NCBI GenBank assembly: GCA_021496925.1
Contig: CP053915.1
Location: 1,798,001-1,862,000, forward strand
DNA from: Acidovorax sp. YS12
Lineage (GTDB): Bacteria; Pseudomonadota; Gammaproteobacteria; Burkholderiales; Burkholderiaceae_C
Direction of reading: 5' to 3'
DNA length: 64,000 nt
Shown: positions 8,333-16,503 of the stretch, piece after piece
Position numbering within the stretch: position 1 is the stretch's first letter
Layout: each line of letters begins with the position of its first letter
Program-made: the position numbers and the translations under genes
The notes under the pieces: model-generated
The model's database searches: none
The model's input: only the letters and a program-made list of their open reading frames with translations
Told to the model about the DNA's origin: nothing

Positions 8333-11300
8333 GGTGAAACAGCGCCTGCGGCGCGCGTGGAAGGAGTGGAGAGGCCAAAGCGGCGGTACAGCAGCGGCAG
8401 CAGCACCAGCGTGAGCAGGGTGGAGCTGACCAGCCCGCCAATCACCACGATGGCCAGGGGACGCTGGATTTCCGAGCCCGGCCCGGTGGCCAGCAGCAGC
8501 GGAATCAGCCCCAGCGCGGTAATGCTGGCCGTCATCAGCACCGGGCGCAGGCGGCGCAGCGCGCCCTGGCGCACCACCTCATGGATGGGCAGGCCACGCG
8601 CCGCCAGCTGGTTGAAGCAGGTGACCAGCACCAGGCCGTTGAGCACGGCAATGCCCATGAGCGCGATGAAGCCCACCGACGCGGGCACCGACAGGTACTC
8701 GCCCGTGAGCGCCAGGGCCACGATGCCGCCCACCAGGGCCAGCGGAATGTTGGCGAACACCAGCAGCGCCTGGCGCAAGCTGCCCAGGGTGGCGAACAGC
8801 AGGCCGACGATGAGGGCCAGCGCCACCGGCACCACCAGGCCCAGGCGCGCGGCGGCGCGCTGCTGGTTCTCGAACTGCCCGCCCCAGGCCAGGCTGTAGC
8901 CCGGCGGCAGCTTGACCTGCCGGGCCACTGCGGCCTGGGCCTCGGCCACGAAGCCCACCAGGTCGCGGCCGCGCACGTTGGCACGCACCACGGCCATGCG
9001 CGAGGACTGCTCGCGCTCGATCTTCACCGGGCCGTCCACCACCTCCAGCCGCGCCAGCTGCGACAGCGCCACCGGCTCACCGCCCGGCACGGGCAGGCGC
9101 AGCGCGGCAAAGCGCTCGGGCGACAGGCGCAGGTCGTCGCCGCCGCGCACCACCAGGGGGACGCGGCGCGCGTCCTGCATGACCACGCCCGCGCGCTGGC
9201 CTTCGACCAGCGTGCGCAGGTCGTTTTGCACCTGCTCCACCGTCAGCCCCAGGCGGCCAACGGCGAGGCGGTCGATGGCCACGCGCAGGTACTGCACGCC
9301 GTCGTTCTTGGTGGTGAGCACGTCCTCATTGCCTGGCAGGCCCTGCAGCACCTGCACGATGTCCTCGGCCAGGCGCGAGAGCTCTTGCGCCTGCGGCCCG
9401 AAGACCTTCACGGCCAGGTCGCCGCGCACGCCCGAGAGCATTTCGGAGGTGCGCATCTCGATCGGCTGGGTGAAGCTCAGGTTCACGCCGGGCACGGCCT
9501 CGGCGGCGGCGCGGATGGCGTCGATGAGTTCCTCCTTGGTCTTGAAGCGCCACGCGGCACGCGGCTTGAGCACCAGGAAACTGTCGGTTTCGTTCAGCCC
9601 CATGGGGTCGAGCCCCAGCTCGTCGGAGCCCACGCGGGCCACGATGCGCTCGACCTCGGGCACCTGCGCCAGGATGTGGCGCTGCAGCGCCTGGTCGGTG
9701 GCGGCCGACTGCTCCAGGTTGATGGAAGGCAGCTTTTCCACCTGCATGATGATGTCGCCTTCGTCCAGCGACGGCATGAACGACTTGCCGATGAACGGGA
9801 ACAGCGCCAGCGCACCCGCCAGCGCCAGCACGGCCCCCGCCCCCACCGCGCGCGGGTGGCGCAGCGCGGCGTCGAGCAGCGGGGCATAGCCCGCTTCGAG
9901 CCTGCGCACCAGCCACGGGCTGGCGTGGCGGCCGGGCGCATGCGGGCGCAGCAGCAGCGAGGCCAGCACCGGGATCACCGTGAGCGACAGCAGCAGCGAC
10001 GCGCCCAGCGCAAACACGATGGTCAGCGCCACGGGGCCGAACAGCTTGCCCTCCAGCCCCTGCAGGGTGAGCAGCGGCAGGAACACGATCATGATGATGG
10101 CCACGCCCGCGCCCACGGGCGTGGCCACCTCCTGCGTGGCGCGGTACAGCGCGTGCAGGCGCGGCGTGCCCGGCTCCACCGGGCGCGCCTCGATGTTTTC
10201 CACCACCACCACGGCGGCATCGACCAGCATGCCGATGGCAATGGCCAGGCCGCCCAGCGACATGAGGTTGGCCGACAGCCCCCACTGGCGCATGAGCACG
10301 AACGTGGCCAAGGCCGACAGCGGCAGGATGAGCGCCACCACCAGCGCCGCGCGCAGGTTGCCCAGGAACAGCAGCAGCAGGACCAGCACCAGGGCGATGG
10401 CCTCGGCCAGCGCCTTGGTCACCGTGCCCACGGCGCGCTCGACCAGACTGCCGCGGTTGTAGAACGGCACGATCGCCATGCCCTCGGGCAGGCTGGCTTC
10501 GATCTCCTGCAGGCGCGCCTGCACGTCGTGCACCAACTGGCGCGCGTTGGCGCCGCGCAGGCCCAGCACCAGGCCCTGCACGGCCTCGCCCTGGCCATTC
10601 TGCGTGACGCTGCCGTAGCGCGTGAGCGCGCCCAGGCGCACCTCGGCCACGTCGCCCACGCGCACCGGGGCGGCCAGGGCCAGGCCGTCCTGCACGCGCA
10701 CGGCAATGGCGCGCAGGTCGTCCAGGCTGGTAATGCTGCCGTCGCTGCGCACCAGCAGCGACTCTTCGCCGCTGGACAGGCGCCCCGCGCCGTCGTTGCG
10801 GTTGTTGGCGGCCAGGGCCTCTTGCAACTGCGGCAGCGACACGCGCCGTGCCGCGAGCCGGGCCATGTCGGGCACCACCTCGAAGGTCTGCACCAGCCCG
10901 CCGAGCGTGTTCACGTCGGCCACGCCGGGAATGCCGCGCAGGCGCGGGCGGATGACGAAATCGAGCAGCTTGCGCTTTTCGGCCAGGGGGGCGTCGCCCT
11001 CGACGGTGAACATGAACATCTCGCCCAGCGGCGTGGTGATGGGCGCCAGGCCGCCGCTGATGCCCGGCGGCAGGTCGCCCATGACGCCGGCCAGGCGCTC
11101 GCTGACCTGCTGGCGCGCCCAGTAGATGTCGGTGCCGTCGGCAAAGTCGAGCGTGATGTCGGCAATGGCGTACTTGGCCTGCGAGCGCAGCATGGACTGG
11201 TGCGCAATGCCCAGCAGCTCCTGCTCGACGGGCGCGACGATGCGCGCCTCGACCTCCGAGGGCGTCATGCCCGGGGCCTTGAGGATGATCTTGACCTGGG

Positions 11301-11433
11301 TGGTGGACACGTCCGGAAAGGCGTCGATGGGCAGCTCGCGCAATGCCAGCCAGCCCGCCCCCACCAGGCCCAGCGACAGCACCGCCACCAGCAGGCGCTG
11401 CGCCAGGGCAAAGGCAATCAGGCGCTGCAGCAT
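8329..11433 (-). CDS. heavy-metal-type RND efflux pump (CzcA/CusA family)
   Basis: This 1034-residue inner-membrane proton antiporter takes metal ions from the periplasm or cytoplasm to the outer-membrane channel. It has the RND layout: a membrane helix at the N-terminus (residues about 10-30), a large periplasmic loop, six helices, a second loop, and six helices. The N-terminal motif RELPIDAFPDVSTTQVKI and the helix-4 motif GMLVDAAVVVVEN are typical of the HME group. The helix-4 motif looks more like CusA than classical CzcA (DGAVV), but the CusA three-methionine copper site is not clearly complete, so the substrate stays open. The ATG at 11433 overlaps the adaptor stop (TGATG). Confidence 0.93.
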   Translation of the reverse strand: MLQRLIAFALAQRLLVAVLSLGLVGAGWLALRELPIDAFPDVSTTQVKIILKAPGMTPSEVEARIVAPVEQELLGIAHQSMLRSQAKYAIADITLDFADGTDIYWARQQVSERLAGVMGDLPPGISGGLAPITTPLGEMFMFTVEGDAPLAEKRKLLDFVIRPRLRGIPGVADVNTLGGLVQTFEVVPDMARLAARRVSLPQLQEALAANNRNDGAGRLSSGEESLLVRSDGSITSLDDLRAIAVRVQDGLALAAPVRVGDVAEVRLGALTRYGSVTQNGQGEAVQGLVLGLRGANARQLVHDVQARLQEIEASLPEGMAIVPFYNRGSLVERAVGTVTKALAEAIALVLVLLLLFLGNLRAALVVALILPLSALATFVLMRQWGLSANLMSLGGLAIAIGMLVDAAVVVVENIEARPVEPGTPRLHALYRATQEVATPVGAGVAIIMIVFLPLLTLQGLEGKLFGPVALTIVFALGASLLLSLTVIPVLASLLLRPHAPGRHASPWLVRRLEAGYAPLLDAALRHPRAVGAGAVLALAGALALFPFIGKSFMPSLDEGDIIMQVEKLPSINLEQSAATDQALQRHILAQVPEVERIVARVGSDELGLDPMGLNETDSFLVLKPRAAWRFKTKEELIDAIRAAAEAVPGVNLSFTQPIEMRTSEMLSGVRGDLAVKVFGPQAQELSRLAEDIVQVLQGLPGNEDVLTTKNDGVQYLRVAIDRLAVGRLGLTVEQVQNDLRTLVEGQRAGVVMQDARRVPLVVRGGDDLRLSPERFAALRLPVPGGEPVALSQLARLEVVDGPVKIEREQSSRMAVVRANVRGRDLVGFVAEAQAAVARQVKLPPGYSLAWGGQFENQQRAAARLGLVVPVALALIVGLLFATLGSLRQALLVFANIPLALVGGIVALALTGEYLSVPASVGFIALMGIAVLNGLVLVTCFNQLAARGLPIHEVVRQGALRRLRPVLMTASITALGLIPLLLATGPGSEIQRPLAIVVIGGLVSSTLLTLVLLPLLYRRFGLSTPSTRAAGAVSP

Positions 11434-12575
11434 CACGGCGCCTTGCCTTCCTGGCCCAGGCCCAGCCAGGCCCCCTTGAGCGCGGCAATGCCGCCCACGG
11501 CCACCTCATCGCCCGTCTTCAGCCCCGCGCGCACGGGCTGCACGGCCTGCGGCCCGGCCCCCTGGGCCGCGCCGTCCAGCGCCACCGGCGTCGGCACGAA
11601 GCCCTGCGGGCTGCGCACGAACACATAGGCCTTGCCGTCCTGGCGCACCACGGCCTGCACGGGCACGCTGGGGCCTGCGGGCGCAGCGTTTGCCTCTTCC
11701 GGCGCGGGCAGCACGGTGGCCTGCACGAACTGCTGCAGGCGCAAGCAGTCCTCGGCAGCGGTGAAATCCGCCCGCACCTGAACCGCCTGGTTGGCCCCCA
11801 GCACCTGCGGCACGATGGCTGCCAGCCGCGCAGGGGCCCGGCAGCCCTCCAGCGCCAGGGCGTCGCCCACGCGCAGACTGCGCGCCTGCCCGGGCGTGGC
11901 GTGCAGCACGATGGCCAGGCGCCCGGAACGCGCCAGCCGGGCCACGGGCATGCCGGCATCGAGGCGCTGGCCGGGCACGGCGCTGACCTCCAGCACCGTG
12001 GCGGGTGCCGTGGCGCGCAGCAGCACCTGCGGCTGCAGACCGCCGCCCGCCAGGCCCAGGGACTGCAGCGCCTGCCGGCGCTCCTGCACGGCCAGCTGAG
12101 CCTGTTCGTCCTGCGCCCGGCTGTCCTGCAACCGCTGGGCGGGGATGATGCCTTCGGCATGCAATTGCGCGTCGCGCGCCAGCCGGCTCGCCGCCAGCCG
12201 CGCCTGGGACTGCGCCTGGGCCAGCTCGCGCTGCCATGCGAGCAGCTCGGGACTCAGCAGGCGGGCCACGGCCTGGCCTGCCTTCACGCGTTCGCCCGGC
12301 GCTACCAGCACCTGCTGCACCACGCCCGCCAGCGGCGCGCTGAGCAGCTCCGTGGCCTGGGGCGGCAGCTCCACCTGCCCCTGCAGCACCAGGCCCGCGC
12401 CCGGTTGCACTGGCGCGGCGGCGAGCGTGAGCGTGCGCACGCCTGCGGCCTCGGCCTGGGCGGGCGTCCAGGCAATCAGCGGCGCGCCCTCGGCGGCCAT
12501 GGCCAAGGCGGCAAGGAGCAAGACAGGAGGCGCGCGCCAGTCACAGCGCGCCGGCAGGAGGGAGGGAAGCGGCAT
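11433..12575 (-). CDS. RND efflux periplasmic adaptor (CzcB/CusB-like membrane fusion protein)
   Basis: The 380-residue product is the adaptor linking the RND pump to the outer-membrane channel. It has an N-terminal hydrophobic signal (VLLLAALAMAA), a lipoyl/hairpin-type segment (SAPLAGVVQQVLVAPGERVKAGQ, given here as motif around residues 75-97), a coiled-coil hairpin rich in Ala, Gln and Arg, and a beta-barrel domain ending in the usual VQAVVRQDGKAYVFV and GLKTGDEVAVGG signatures. It is the first gene of the operon; a 17-bp palindrome lies 15 bp before the ATG at 12575. No ribosome site stands out, so the start is moderately certain. Confidence 0.87.
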   Translation of the reverse strand: MPLPSLLPARCDWRAPPVLLLAALAMAAEGAPLIAWTPAQAEAAGVRTLTLAAAPVQPGAGLVLQGQVELPPQATELLSAPLAGVVQQVLVAPGERVKAGQAVARLLSPELLAWQRELAQAQSQARLAASRLARDAQLHAEGIIPAQRLQDSRAQDEQAQLAVQERRQALQSLGLAGGGLQPQVLLRATAPATVLEVSAVPGQRLDAGMPVARLARSGRLAIVLHATPGQARSLRVGDALALEGCRAPARLAAIVPQVLGANQAVQVRADFTAAEDCLRLQQFVQATVLPAPEEANAAPAGPSVPVQAVVRQDGKAYVFVRSPQGFVPTPVALDGAAQGAGPQAVQPVRAGLKTGDEVAVGGIAALKGAWLGLGQEGKAP

Positions 12576-12589
12576 GGTGATGAACCCGT

Positions 12590-12606
12590 TTCGCCACGTT
12601 GGCGAA
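12590..12606. promoter_or_regulatory. palindrome upstream of RND operon, possible operator
   Basis: The 17-bp sequence TTCGCCACGTTGGCGAA is a perfect 7-3-7 inverted repeat. It ends 15 bp before the adaptor start codon, a position suited to a repressor site. No matching regulator gene is adjacent except the two-component system on the far side of the operon. Confidence 0.45.
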
Positions 12607-12788
12607 CAAACACCAGGCAGCTTAGGCAGCGGACCTGAACCGGACATGAAGGCATTCGGCCCCCTCGTGCCGCCACCCCAGGCCGCTGCAAAAACGCACC
12701 ACAAACGCCCACGGCGCCACAGCACCCTGCGTGGAAATCCTCTTTTTTGGTGCGTACAGCACCACAACGTGGCATATGCGCCGCATTT

Positions 12789-12805
12789 ATCACCAAAACG
12801 GTGCG
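12789..12805 (+). promoter_or_regulatory. NtrC-like binding site upstream of gdhA
   Basis: ATCACCAAAACGGTGCG matches 13 of 17 positions of the enterobacterial NtrC consensus TGCACCAWWWTGGTGCA. It lies about 85 bp before the gdhA start, where nitrogen control of glutamate dehydrogenase would make sense. No well-formed sigma-54 promoter with correct spacing was found nearby, so a repressor role or chance match are both possible. Confidence 0.4.
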
Positions 12806-12889
12806 ACGGTTATGCATGAGTACATACGTTTTTGGCATAATTCATTGCTGCACTGCCACATAACTTTTTCTCATCGAAAGCCTTTTCTT

Positions 12890-14233
12890 ATGAAGTACGC
12901 GTCCGTAGGCCAATTCCTTGAACACGTTGCCCAGCGCAACCCCGGCCAGCCCGAGTTCCTGCAAGCCGTGACCGAGGTCATGGAAAGCCTGTGGCCCTTC
13001 ATCGAAAAGCACCCCAAGTACGCCGAGAACGGCCTGCTGGAGCGCCTCGTCGAGCCCGAGCGCGCCATCCAGTTCCGCGTGAGCTGGCAGGACGACCACG
13101 GCACCGTGCATGTGAACCGGGGCTTCCGCATCCAGCACAGCATGGCCATCGGCCCGTACAAGGGCGGCATCCGCTTCCACCCCTCGGTGAACCAGTCGGT
13201 GCTCAAGTTCCTGGCGTTCGAGCAGACCTTCAAGAACGCGCTGACCACGCTGCCCATGGGCGGCGGCAAGGGCGGCTCGGACTTCGACCCCAAGGGCAAG
13301 AGCCCCACCGAGGTCATGCGCTTCTGCCAGGCCTTCGTGACGGAGCTGTTCCGCCACGTCGGCCCCGACACCGACGTGCCCGCCGGTGACATCGGCGTGG
13401 GCGGCCGCGAGGTCGGCTACATGGCCGGCATGTACAAGAAGCTGGCCAACAACGCCGCCAGCGTGTTCACCGGCAAGGGCCTGAGCTTCGGCGGCTCGCT
13501 GATCCGCCCCGAGGCCACGGGCTACGGCACGGTGTACTTCGCCGACGAGATGCTCAAGACGCGCGGCCAGTCGTTCCAGGGCAAGACGGTATCCGTCTCC
13601 GGCTCGGGCAACGTGGCGCAGTACGCCGTGGAAAAGGCCATGCAGCTCGGCGCCAAGGTGGTCACGGTGTCCGACTCGTCGGGCACGGTGTACGACAAGG
13701 ACGGTTTCACGCCCGAAAAGCTGGCCATCCTCATGGACGTGAAGAACCACCGCTACGGCCGCGTGAACGAGTACGCCGAGAAGGTGGGCGCCGAGTTCAT
13801 CGCCGGCAAGACGCCCTGGCACATCAAGGCGGACGTGGCCCTGCCCTGCGCCACGCAGAACGAGCTGGACGAGAACGACGCCAAGGTGCTGATCGCCAAC
13901 GGCGTGCTGTGCGTGGCCGAGGGCGCGAACATGCCCTCGACCATCGAGGCGGCCAAGGCATTCGAGGCCGCGGGCGTGCTCTATGCACCCGGCAAGGCCA
14001 GCAATGCCGGCGGCGTGGCCACCTCGGGCCTGGAAATGAGCCAGAACGCCATGCGCCTGTCGTGGACGCGCGACGAAGTGGACGCGCGCCTGCTGCAGAT
14101 CATGCAGGGCATCCACGCCGCCTGCCTGCAGTACGGCAAGCGCGCCGACGGCAGCGTGAGCTACATCGACGGCGCCAACATCGCCGGCTTCGTGAAGGTG
14201 GCCGACGCGATGACCGCCCAGGGCGTGATCTGA
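12890..14233 (+). CDS. gdhA: glutamate dehydrogenase, NADP-specific type
   Basis: This 447-residue enzyme reductively aminates 2-oxoglutarate with ammonium to glutamate. Its length fits the hexameric bacterial NADP type (about 447 aa). Motifs seen are the substrate-binding GPYKGGIRFHPSV, catalytic-Lys segment PMGGGKGGSDFDPKG (K127), the DIGVGGREVGYMAG stretch and the dinucleotide fold GSGNVAQYAVEKAMQLG. The ATG at 12890 (MKYASVGQFLEHV) matches usual N-termini, although the ribosome site is poor. It is a single-gene unit followed by a strong terminator. Nitrogen control is suggested by the upstream NtrC-like site. Confidence 0.96.
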   Translation: MKYASVGQFLEHVAQRNPGQPEFLQAVTEVMESLWPFIEKHPKYAENGLLERLVEPERAIQFRVSWQDDHGTVHVNRGFRIQHSMAIGPYKGGIRFHPSVNQSVLKFLAFEQTFKNALTTLPMGGGKGGSDFDPKGKSPTEVMRFCQAFVTELFRHVGPDTDVPAGDIGVGGREVGYMAGMYKKLANNAASVFTGKGLSFGGSLIRPEATGYGTVYFADEMLKTRGQSFQGKTVSVSGSGNVAQYAVEKAMQLGAKVVTVSDSSGTVYDKDGFTPEKLAILMDVKNHRYGRVNEYAEKVGAEFIAGKTPWHIKADVALPCATQNELDENDAKVLIANGVLCVAEGANMPSTIEAAKAFEAAGVLYAPGKASNAGGVATSGLEMSQNAMRLSWTRDEVDARLLQIMQGIHAACLQYGKRADGSVSYIDGANIAGFVKVADAMTAQGVI

Positions 14234-14279
14234 CCCTGCTGCGGCCCGCCCCGCCGGGGCGGCCGGCCGCGCCTTCCAG

Positions 14280-14310
14280 CCCCGTGCCACGGCACGGGGC
14301 TTTGTTTTTT
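14280..14310 (+). terminator. rho-independent terminator of gdhA
   Basis: A perfect 9-bp stem CCCCGTGCC/GGCACGGGG with a 2-nt loop is followed by CTTTGTTTTTT. It lies about 45 bp after the gdhA stop. Confidence 0.88.
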
Positions 14311-14345
14311 CCGGCCCCGGCATTCTTTGCTACGCTCGCACGCCT

Positions 14346-15350
14346 ATGTCCGCGCCCGCCTGCCCCTCTGCCCTGCCCTGCATCGCCATCGCCGGCCCCA
14401 CCGCCTGCGGCAAGACGGCGGGCGCCCTGGCGCTGGCGGCGGTGCTGGCGCGGCGCGGCGTGCGCACGGAGATCGTCAGCGTCGATTCGGCCCTGGTGTA
14501 CCGCGGCATGGACATCGGCACGGCCAAGCCCAGCGCGGGCGAGCGCGCCAGCGTGCCGCACCACCTGATCGACATCCGCGACCCGCTGCAGGCCTACAGC
14601 GCGGCCGAGTTCGTGCAGGATGCCACGCGGCTCGTGGACGAGATCCGCGCGCGCGGCGCCCTGCCGCTGCTGGTGGGCGGCACCATGCTGTATTTCAAGG
14701 CGCTGTTCGACGGCATCGACGACATGCCGCCCGCTGACGCCGCCGTGCGCGCGCGCATCGACGCGCAGGCCGCGCACGGAGGCTGGCCCGCGCTGCACGC
14801 CGAGCTGGCGCGCGTGGACCCGGCCACGGCCGCGCGCCTGGCGCCCGGCGACAGCCAGCGCATCCAGCGCGCGCTGGAGGTGTGGCATGTGTCGGGGCGG
14901 CCCCTGTCCAGCTTTCACACTACAAAAAAAGGAGCTGCTAGCGCAGGCCCAGTATGCGTTACCGCCCTTTTTTCCTTGGAACCACAAGACCGCGCCTGGC
15001 TGCACGCGCGCATCGCGCAGCGCTTCGACGCCATGCTGCAGGCGGGCCTGGTGCAGGAAGTGCGGGCCCTGCGCGCGCGCGGCGACCTGCACCCCGACCT
15101 GCCCAGCATGCGCTGCGTGGGCTACCGCCAGGCCTGGGAGGCACTCGACGCCGAGGCCGCCAGCGGCCGGCCGCTGGACCTGGACGGGCTGCGCGAGCGT
15201 GGCATCGCCGCCACGCGCCAGCTCGCCAAGCGCCAGATCACCTGGCTGCGCGCCATGCCGCAGCGCCGCGCCATCGCCTGCGACGCGCCGGACGCCCTGG
15301 CGCAGCTGCTGCACGGCGCACTGGCGCTGGTGCCCGGCGCAGCGGATTGA
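14346..15350 (+). CDS. miaA: tRNA dimethylallyltransferase
   Basis: MiaA transfers a dimethylallyl group to N6 of A37 in tRNAs that read codons beginning with U. The 334-residue product shows the P-loop GPTACGKT (residues 17-24), the catalytic stretch SVDSALVYRGMDIGTAKP, HHLIDIRDP, and the GGTMLYFKAL and RCVGYRQAWE motifs. Length is near the family norm of 300-330. Residues about 193-210 are encoded by a copy of the dispersed repeat and replace the usual variable linker before LEPQDRAWL. In many proteobacteria miaA follows mutL directly; here they are about 10 kb apart, separated by the two-component, efflux and gdhA genes. Confidence 0.95.
   Translation: MSAPACPSALPCIAIAGPTACGKTAGALALAAVLARRGVRTEIVSVDSALVYRGMDIGTAKPSAGERASVPHHLIDIRDPLQAYSAAEFVQDATRLVDEIRARGALPLLVGGTMLYFKALFDGIDDMPPADAAVRARIDAQAAHGGWPALHAELARVDPATAARLAPGDSQRIQRALEVWHVSGRPLSSFHTTKKGAASAGPVCVTALFSLEPQDRAWLHARIAQRFDAMLQAGLVQEVRALRARGDLHPDLPSMRCVGYRQAWEALDAEAASGRPLDLDGLRERGIAATRQLAKRQITWLRAMPQRRAIACDAPDALAQLLHGALALVPGAAD
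14921..14975. repeat. dispersed repeat element, copy 3 (inside miaA)
   Basis: The core AGCTGCTAGCGCAGGCCCAG followed by a CCGCCCTTTTTT tail closely matches the copy between pilX and pilY1 (AGCTGCTAACGCAAGCCCAG and GCCCTTTTTT). It stays in frame within miaA and is AT-rich relative to the gene. Confidence 0.7.
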
Positions 15351-15360
15351 ACCTGGAAAC

Positions 15361-15389
15361 GAACGGGGCCGTGAGGCCCCGTTCCTTTC
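15361..15389 (+). terminator. terminator of miaA
   Basis: A perfect 10-bp stem GAACGGGGCC/GGCCCCGTTC with a GTGA loop is followed by CTTTC, 10 bp after the miaA stop. The U-tract is short. Confidence 0.65.
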
Positions 15390-15397
15390 GCTATCTA

Positions 15398-15490
15398 CTT
15401 GATAGCTGGCAGCGCTTTCTGCAAGCCACTTTCCGGCATGAATCAACCGGAATTTGGCCCCTGCCAAGCGCTGGCAGCTATCGGAACAGG
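15398..15490. repeat. dispersed inverted-repeat element, copy 4
   Basis: A long copy with both arms: GATAGCTGGCAGCGCTTT on the left and AAGCGCTGGCAGCTATC on the right are reverse complements apart from a few bases, separated by about 50 bp containing AATTTGGCCCC. It fills the gap between the converging miaA and livM genes. Confidence 0.8.
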
Positions 15491-15500
15491 AGCATCAGAT

Positions 15501-16487
15501 TCACCCCGCACGGCGGCGCTCGATCCATGCGATGAGCTCGCCCATGATGCCGCGGCGGAAGGCCAGCACGCAGACCACGAAGATCAGGCCTGTGACGATG
15601 GTCACCGATTCGCCCAGGGTGTTGAACCAGTCGATGGTGGTCCACTGCGCCAGCAGCGTGCCCAGTTCGCCGATCTTGTTCTCCAGCAGCACCACCACGG
15701 CGGAGCCGACGAGCGGGCCGCTGAGCGTGCCCAGGCCGCCCACCAGCGTCATCAGCACGACGTGGCCGGAGGCGCTCCAGTGCACGTCGGACAGCGTGGC
15801 GAAGCCCAGCACCAGGGTCTTGAGCGAACCGGCCAGGCCAGCGATTGCGGCGGAGATGACGAAGGCCAGCAGCTTGAAGCGGTTGGTGTCGTAGCCCAGG
15901 GACGTGGCGCGCGGCTCGTTCTCCTTGATGCCCTTGAGCACCTGGCCGAACGGCGAGTGGATGGTGCGCACGATGACCAGGAAGGCCAGCGCCACCACGG
16001 CCAGGCACACGTAGTACATGGCCATGTCGCTGGACAGGTCGATCAGGCCGAACAGCTTGCCGCGCGGCACGCCCTGCAGGCCGTCCTCGCCGCCGGTGAA
16101 CTTGGCCTGCAGCGCCGCGAAGAACAGCATCTGCGCGAGCGCCAGCGTGATCATGGTGGCGTAGATGCCCTGGCGCCGGATGGTGAACCAGCCCATCACC
16201 AGGCCGAGCAGCGCGCCCGTGAGCAGGCCGGCGAGCAGGCCCAGTTCGGGCGTGGCGCCCCAGACCTTGACCGCATGGCCGGTGACGTAGGCCGCGCCGC
16301 CCAGGAAGGCCGCGTGGCCGAAGGACAGCAGGCCGGTGTAGCCCAGCAGCAGGTTGAAGGCCGAGGCGAACAGTGCGAAGCACAGCAGCTTCATCACGAA
16401 CACCGGGTAGGCACCCAGCAGCGGCGCCGCGATCAGGCCCAGCAGCAGCAGGCCATAGCCGATAGGAGCGAATTTTTTCGAGTTCAT
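15501..16487 (-). CDS. livM: branched-chain amino-acid type ABC transporter permease LivM
   Basis: The 328-residue product is an integral inner-membrane permease of the HAAT family. Eight or more hydrophobic segments are present. The signatures GLLSFGHAAFLGGAAYVTGHA near residue 60, IRRQGIYATMITLALAQM and the cytoplasmic coupling stretch PFGQVLKGIKENEPRATSLGYD are characteristic of LivM. It is the last gene of the liv operon, 16 bp after livH. The basic C-terminus (WIERRRAG) is cytoplasmic by family topology. Substrate specificity is set by the binding proteins and is not resolved. Confidence 0.93.
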   Translation of the reverse strand: MNSKKFAPIGYGLLLLGLIAAPLLGAYPVFVMKLLCFALFASAFNLLLGYTGLLSFGHAAFLGGAAYVTGHAVKVWGATPELGLLAGLLTGALLGLVMGWFTIRRQGIYATMITLALAQMLFFAALQAKFTGGEDGLQGVPRGKLFGLIDLSSDMAMYYVCLAVVALAFLVIVRTIHSPFGQVLKGIKENEPRATSLGYDTNRFKLLAFVISAAIAGLAGSLKTLVLGFATLSDVHWSASGHVVLMTLVGGLGTLSGPLVGSAVVVLLENKIGELGTLLAQWTTIDWFNTLGESVTIVTGLIFVVCVLAFRRGIMGELIAWIERRRAG

Positions 16488-16503
16488 GCGTTGGGCCCCT
16501 TGC

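Larger units (their letters stand above)
12576..12889. other. 314-bp divergent intergenic region between efflux operon and gdhA
   Basis: No convincing gene is visible here. The region holds the palindrome at 12590-12606 near the adaptor start, an inverted repeat GGTGC-GTACA-GCACC at 12749-12763, an NtrC-like site at 12789-12805, and AT-rich sequence before gdhA including CATAAT at 12836-12841, which could be a -10 box. It must carry promoters for both directions. Confidence 0.6.

Noticed and set aside
8329..11433. Firm naming of the RND pump as CusA (Cu/Ag)
   Set aside because: The helix-4 motif is CusA-like, but the three-methionine copper site could not be confirmed, and the DUF3240 partner is usual for Czc-type operons.
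8581..11628. Very long open frames opposite the RND pump, nuo and pnp genes
   Set aside because: These are Gln/His/Arg/Ala-rich antisense shadows that come from GC-rich codon use; none has a recognisable domain, and the genes on the other strand are firmly identified.
12770..12849. Sigma-54 promoter for gdhA
   Set aside because: TGGCATATGCGCCGCA (12770-12785) has the right spacing but lacks the TT of the -12 box; TGGCATAATTCATTGC (12833-12848) has the boxes but 11 instead of 10 bases between GG and GC.
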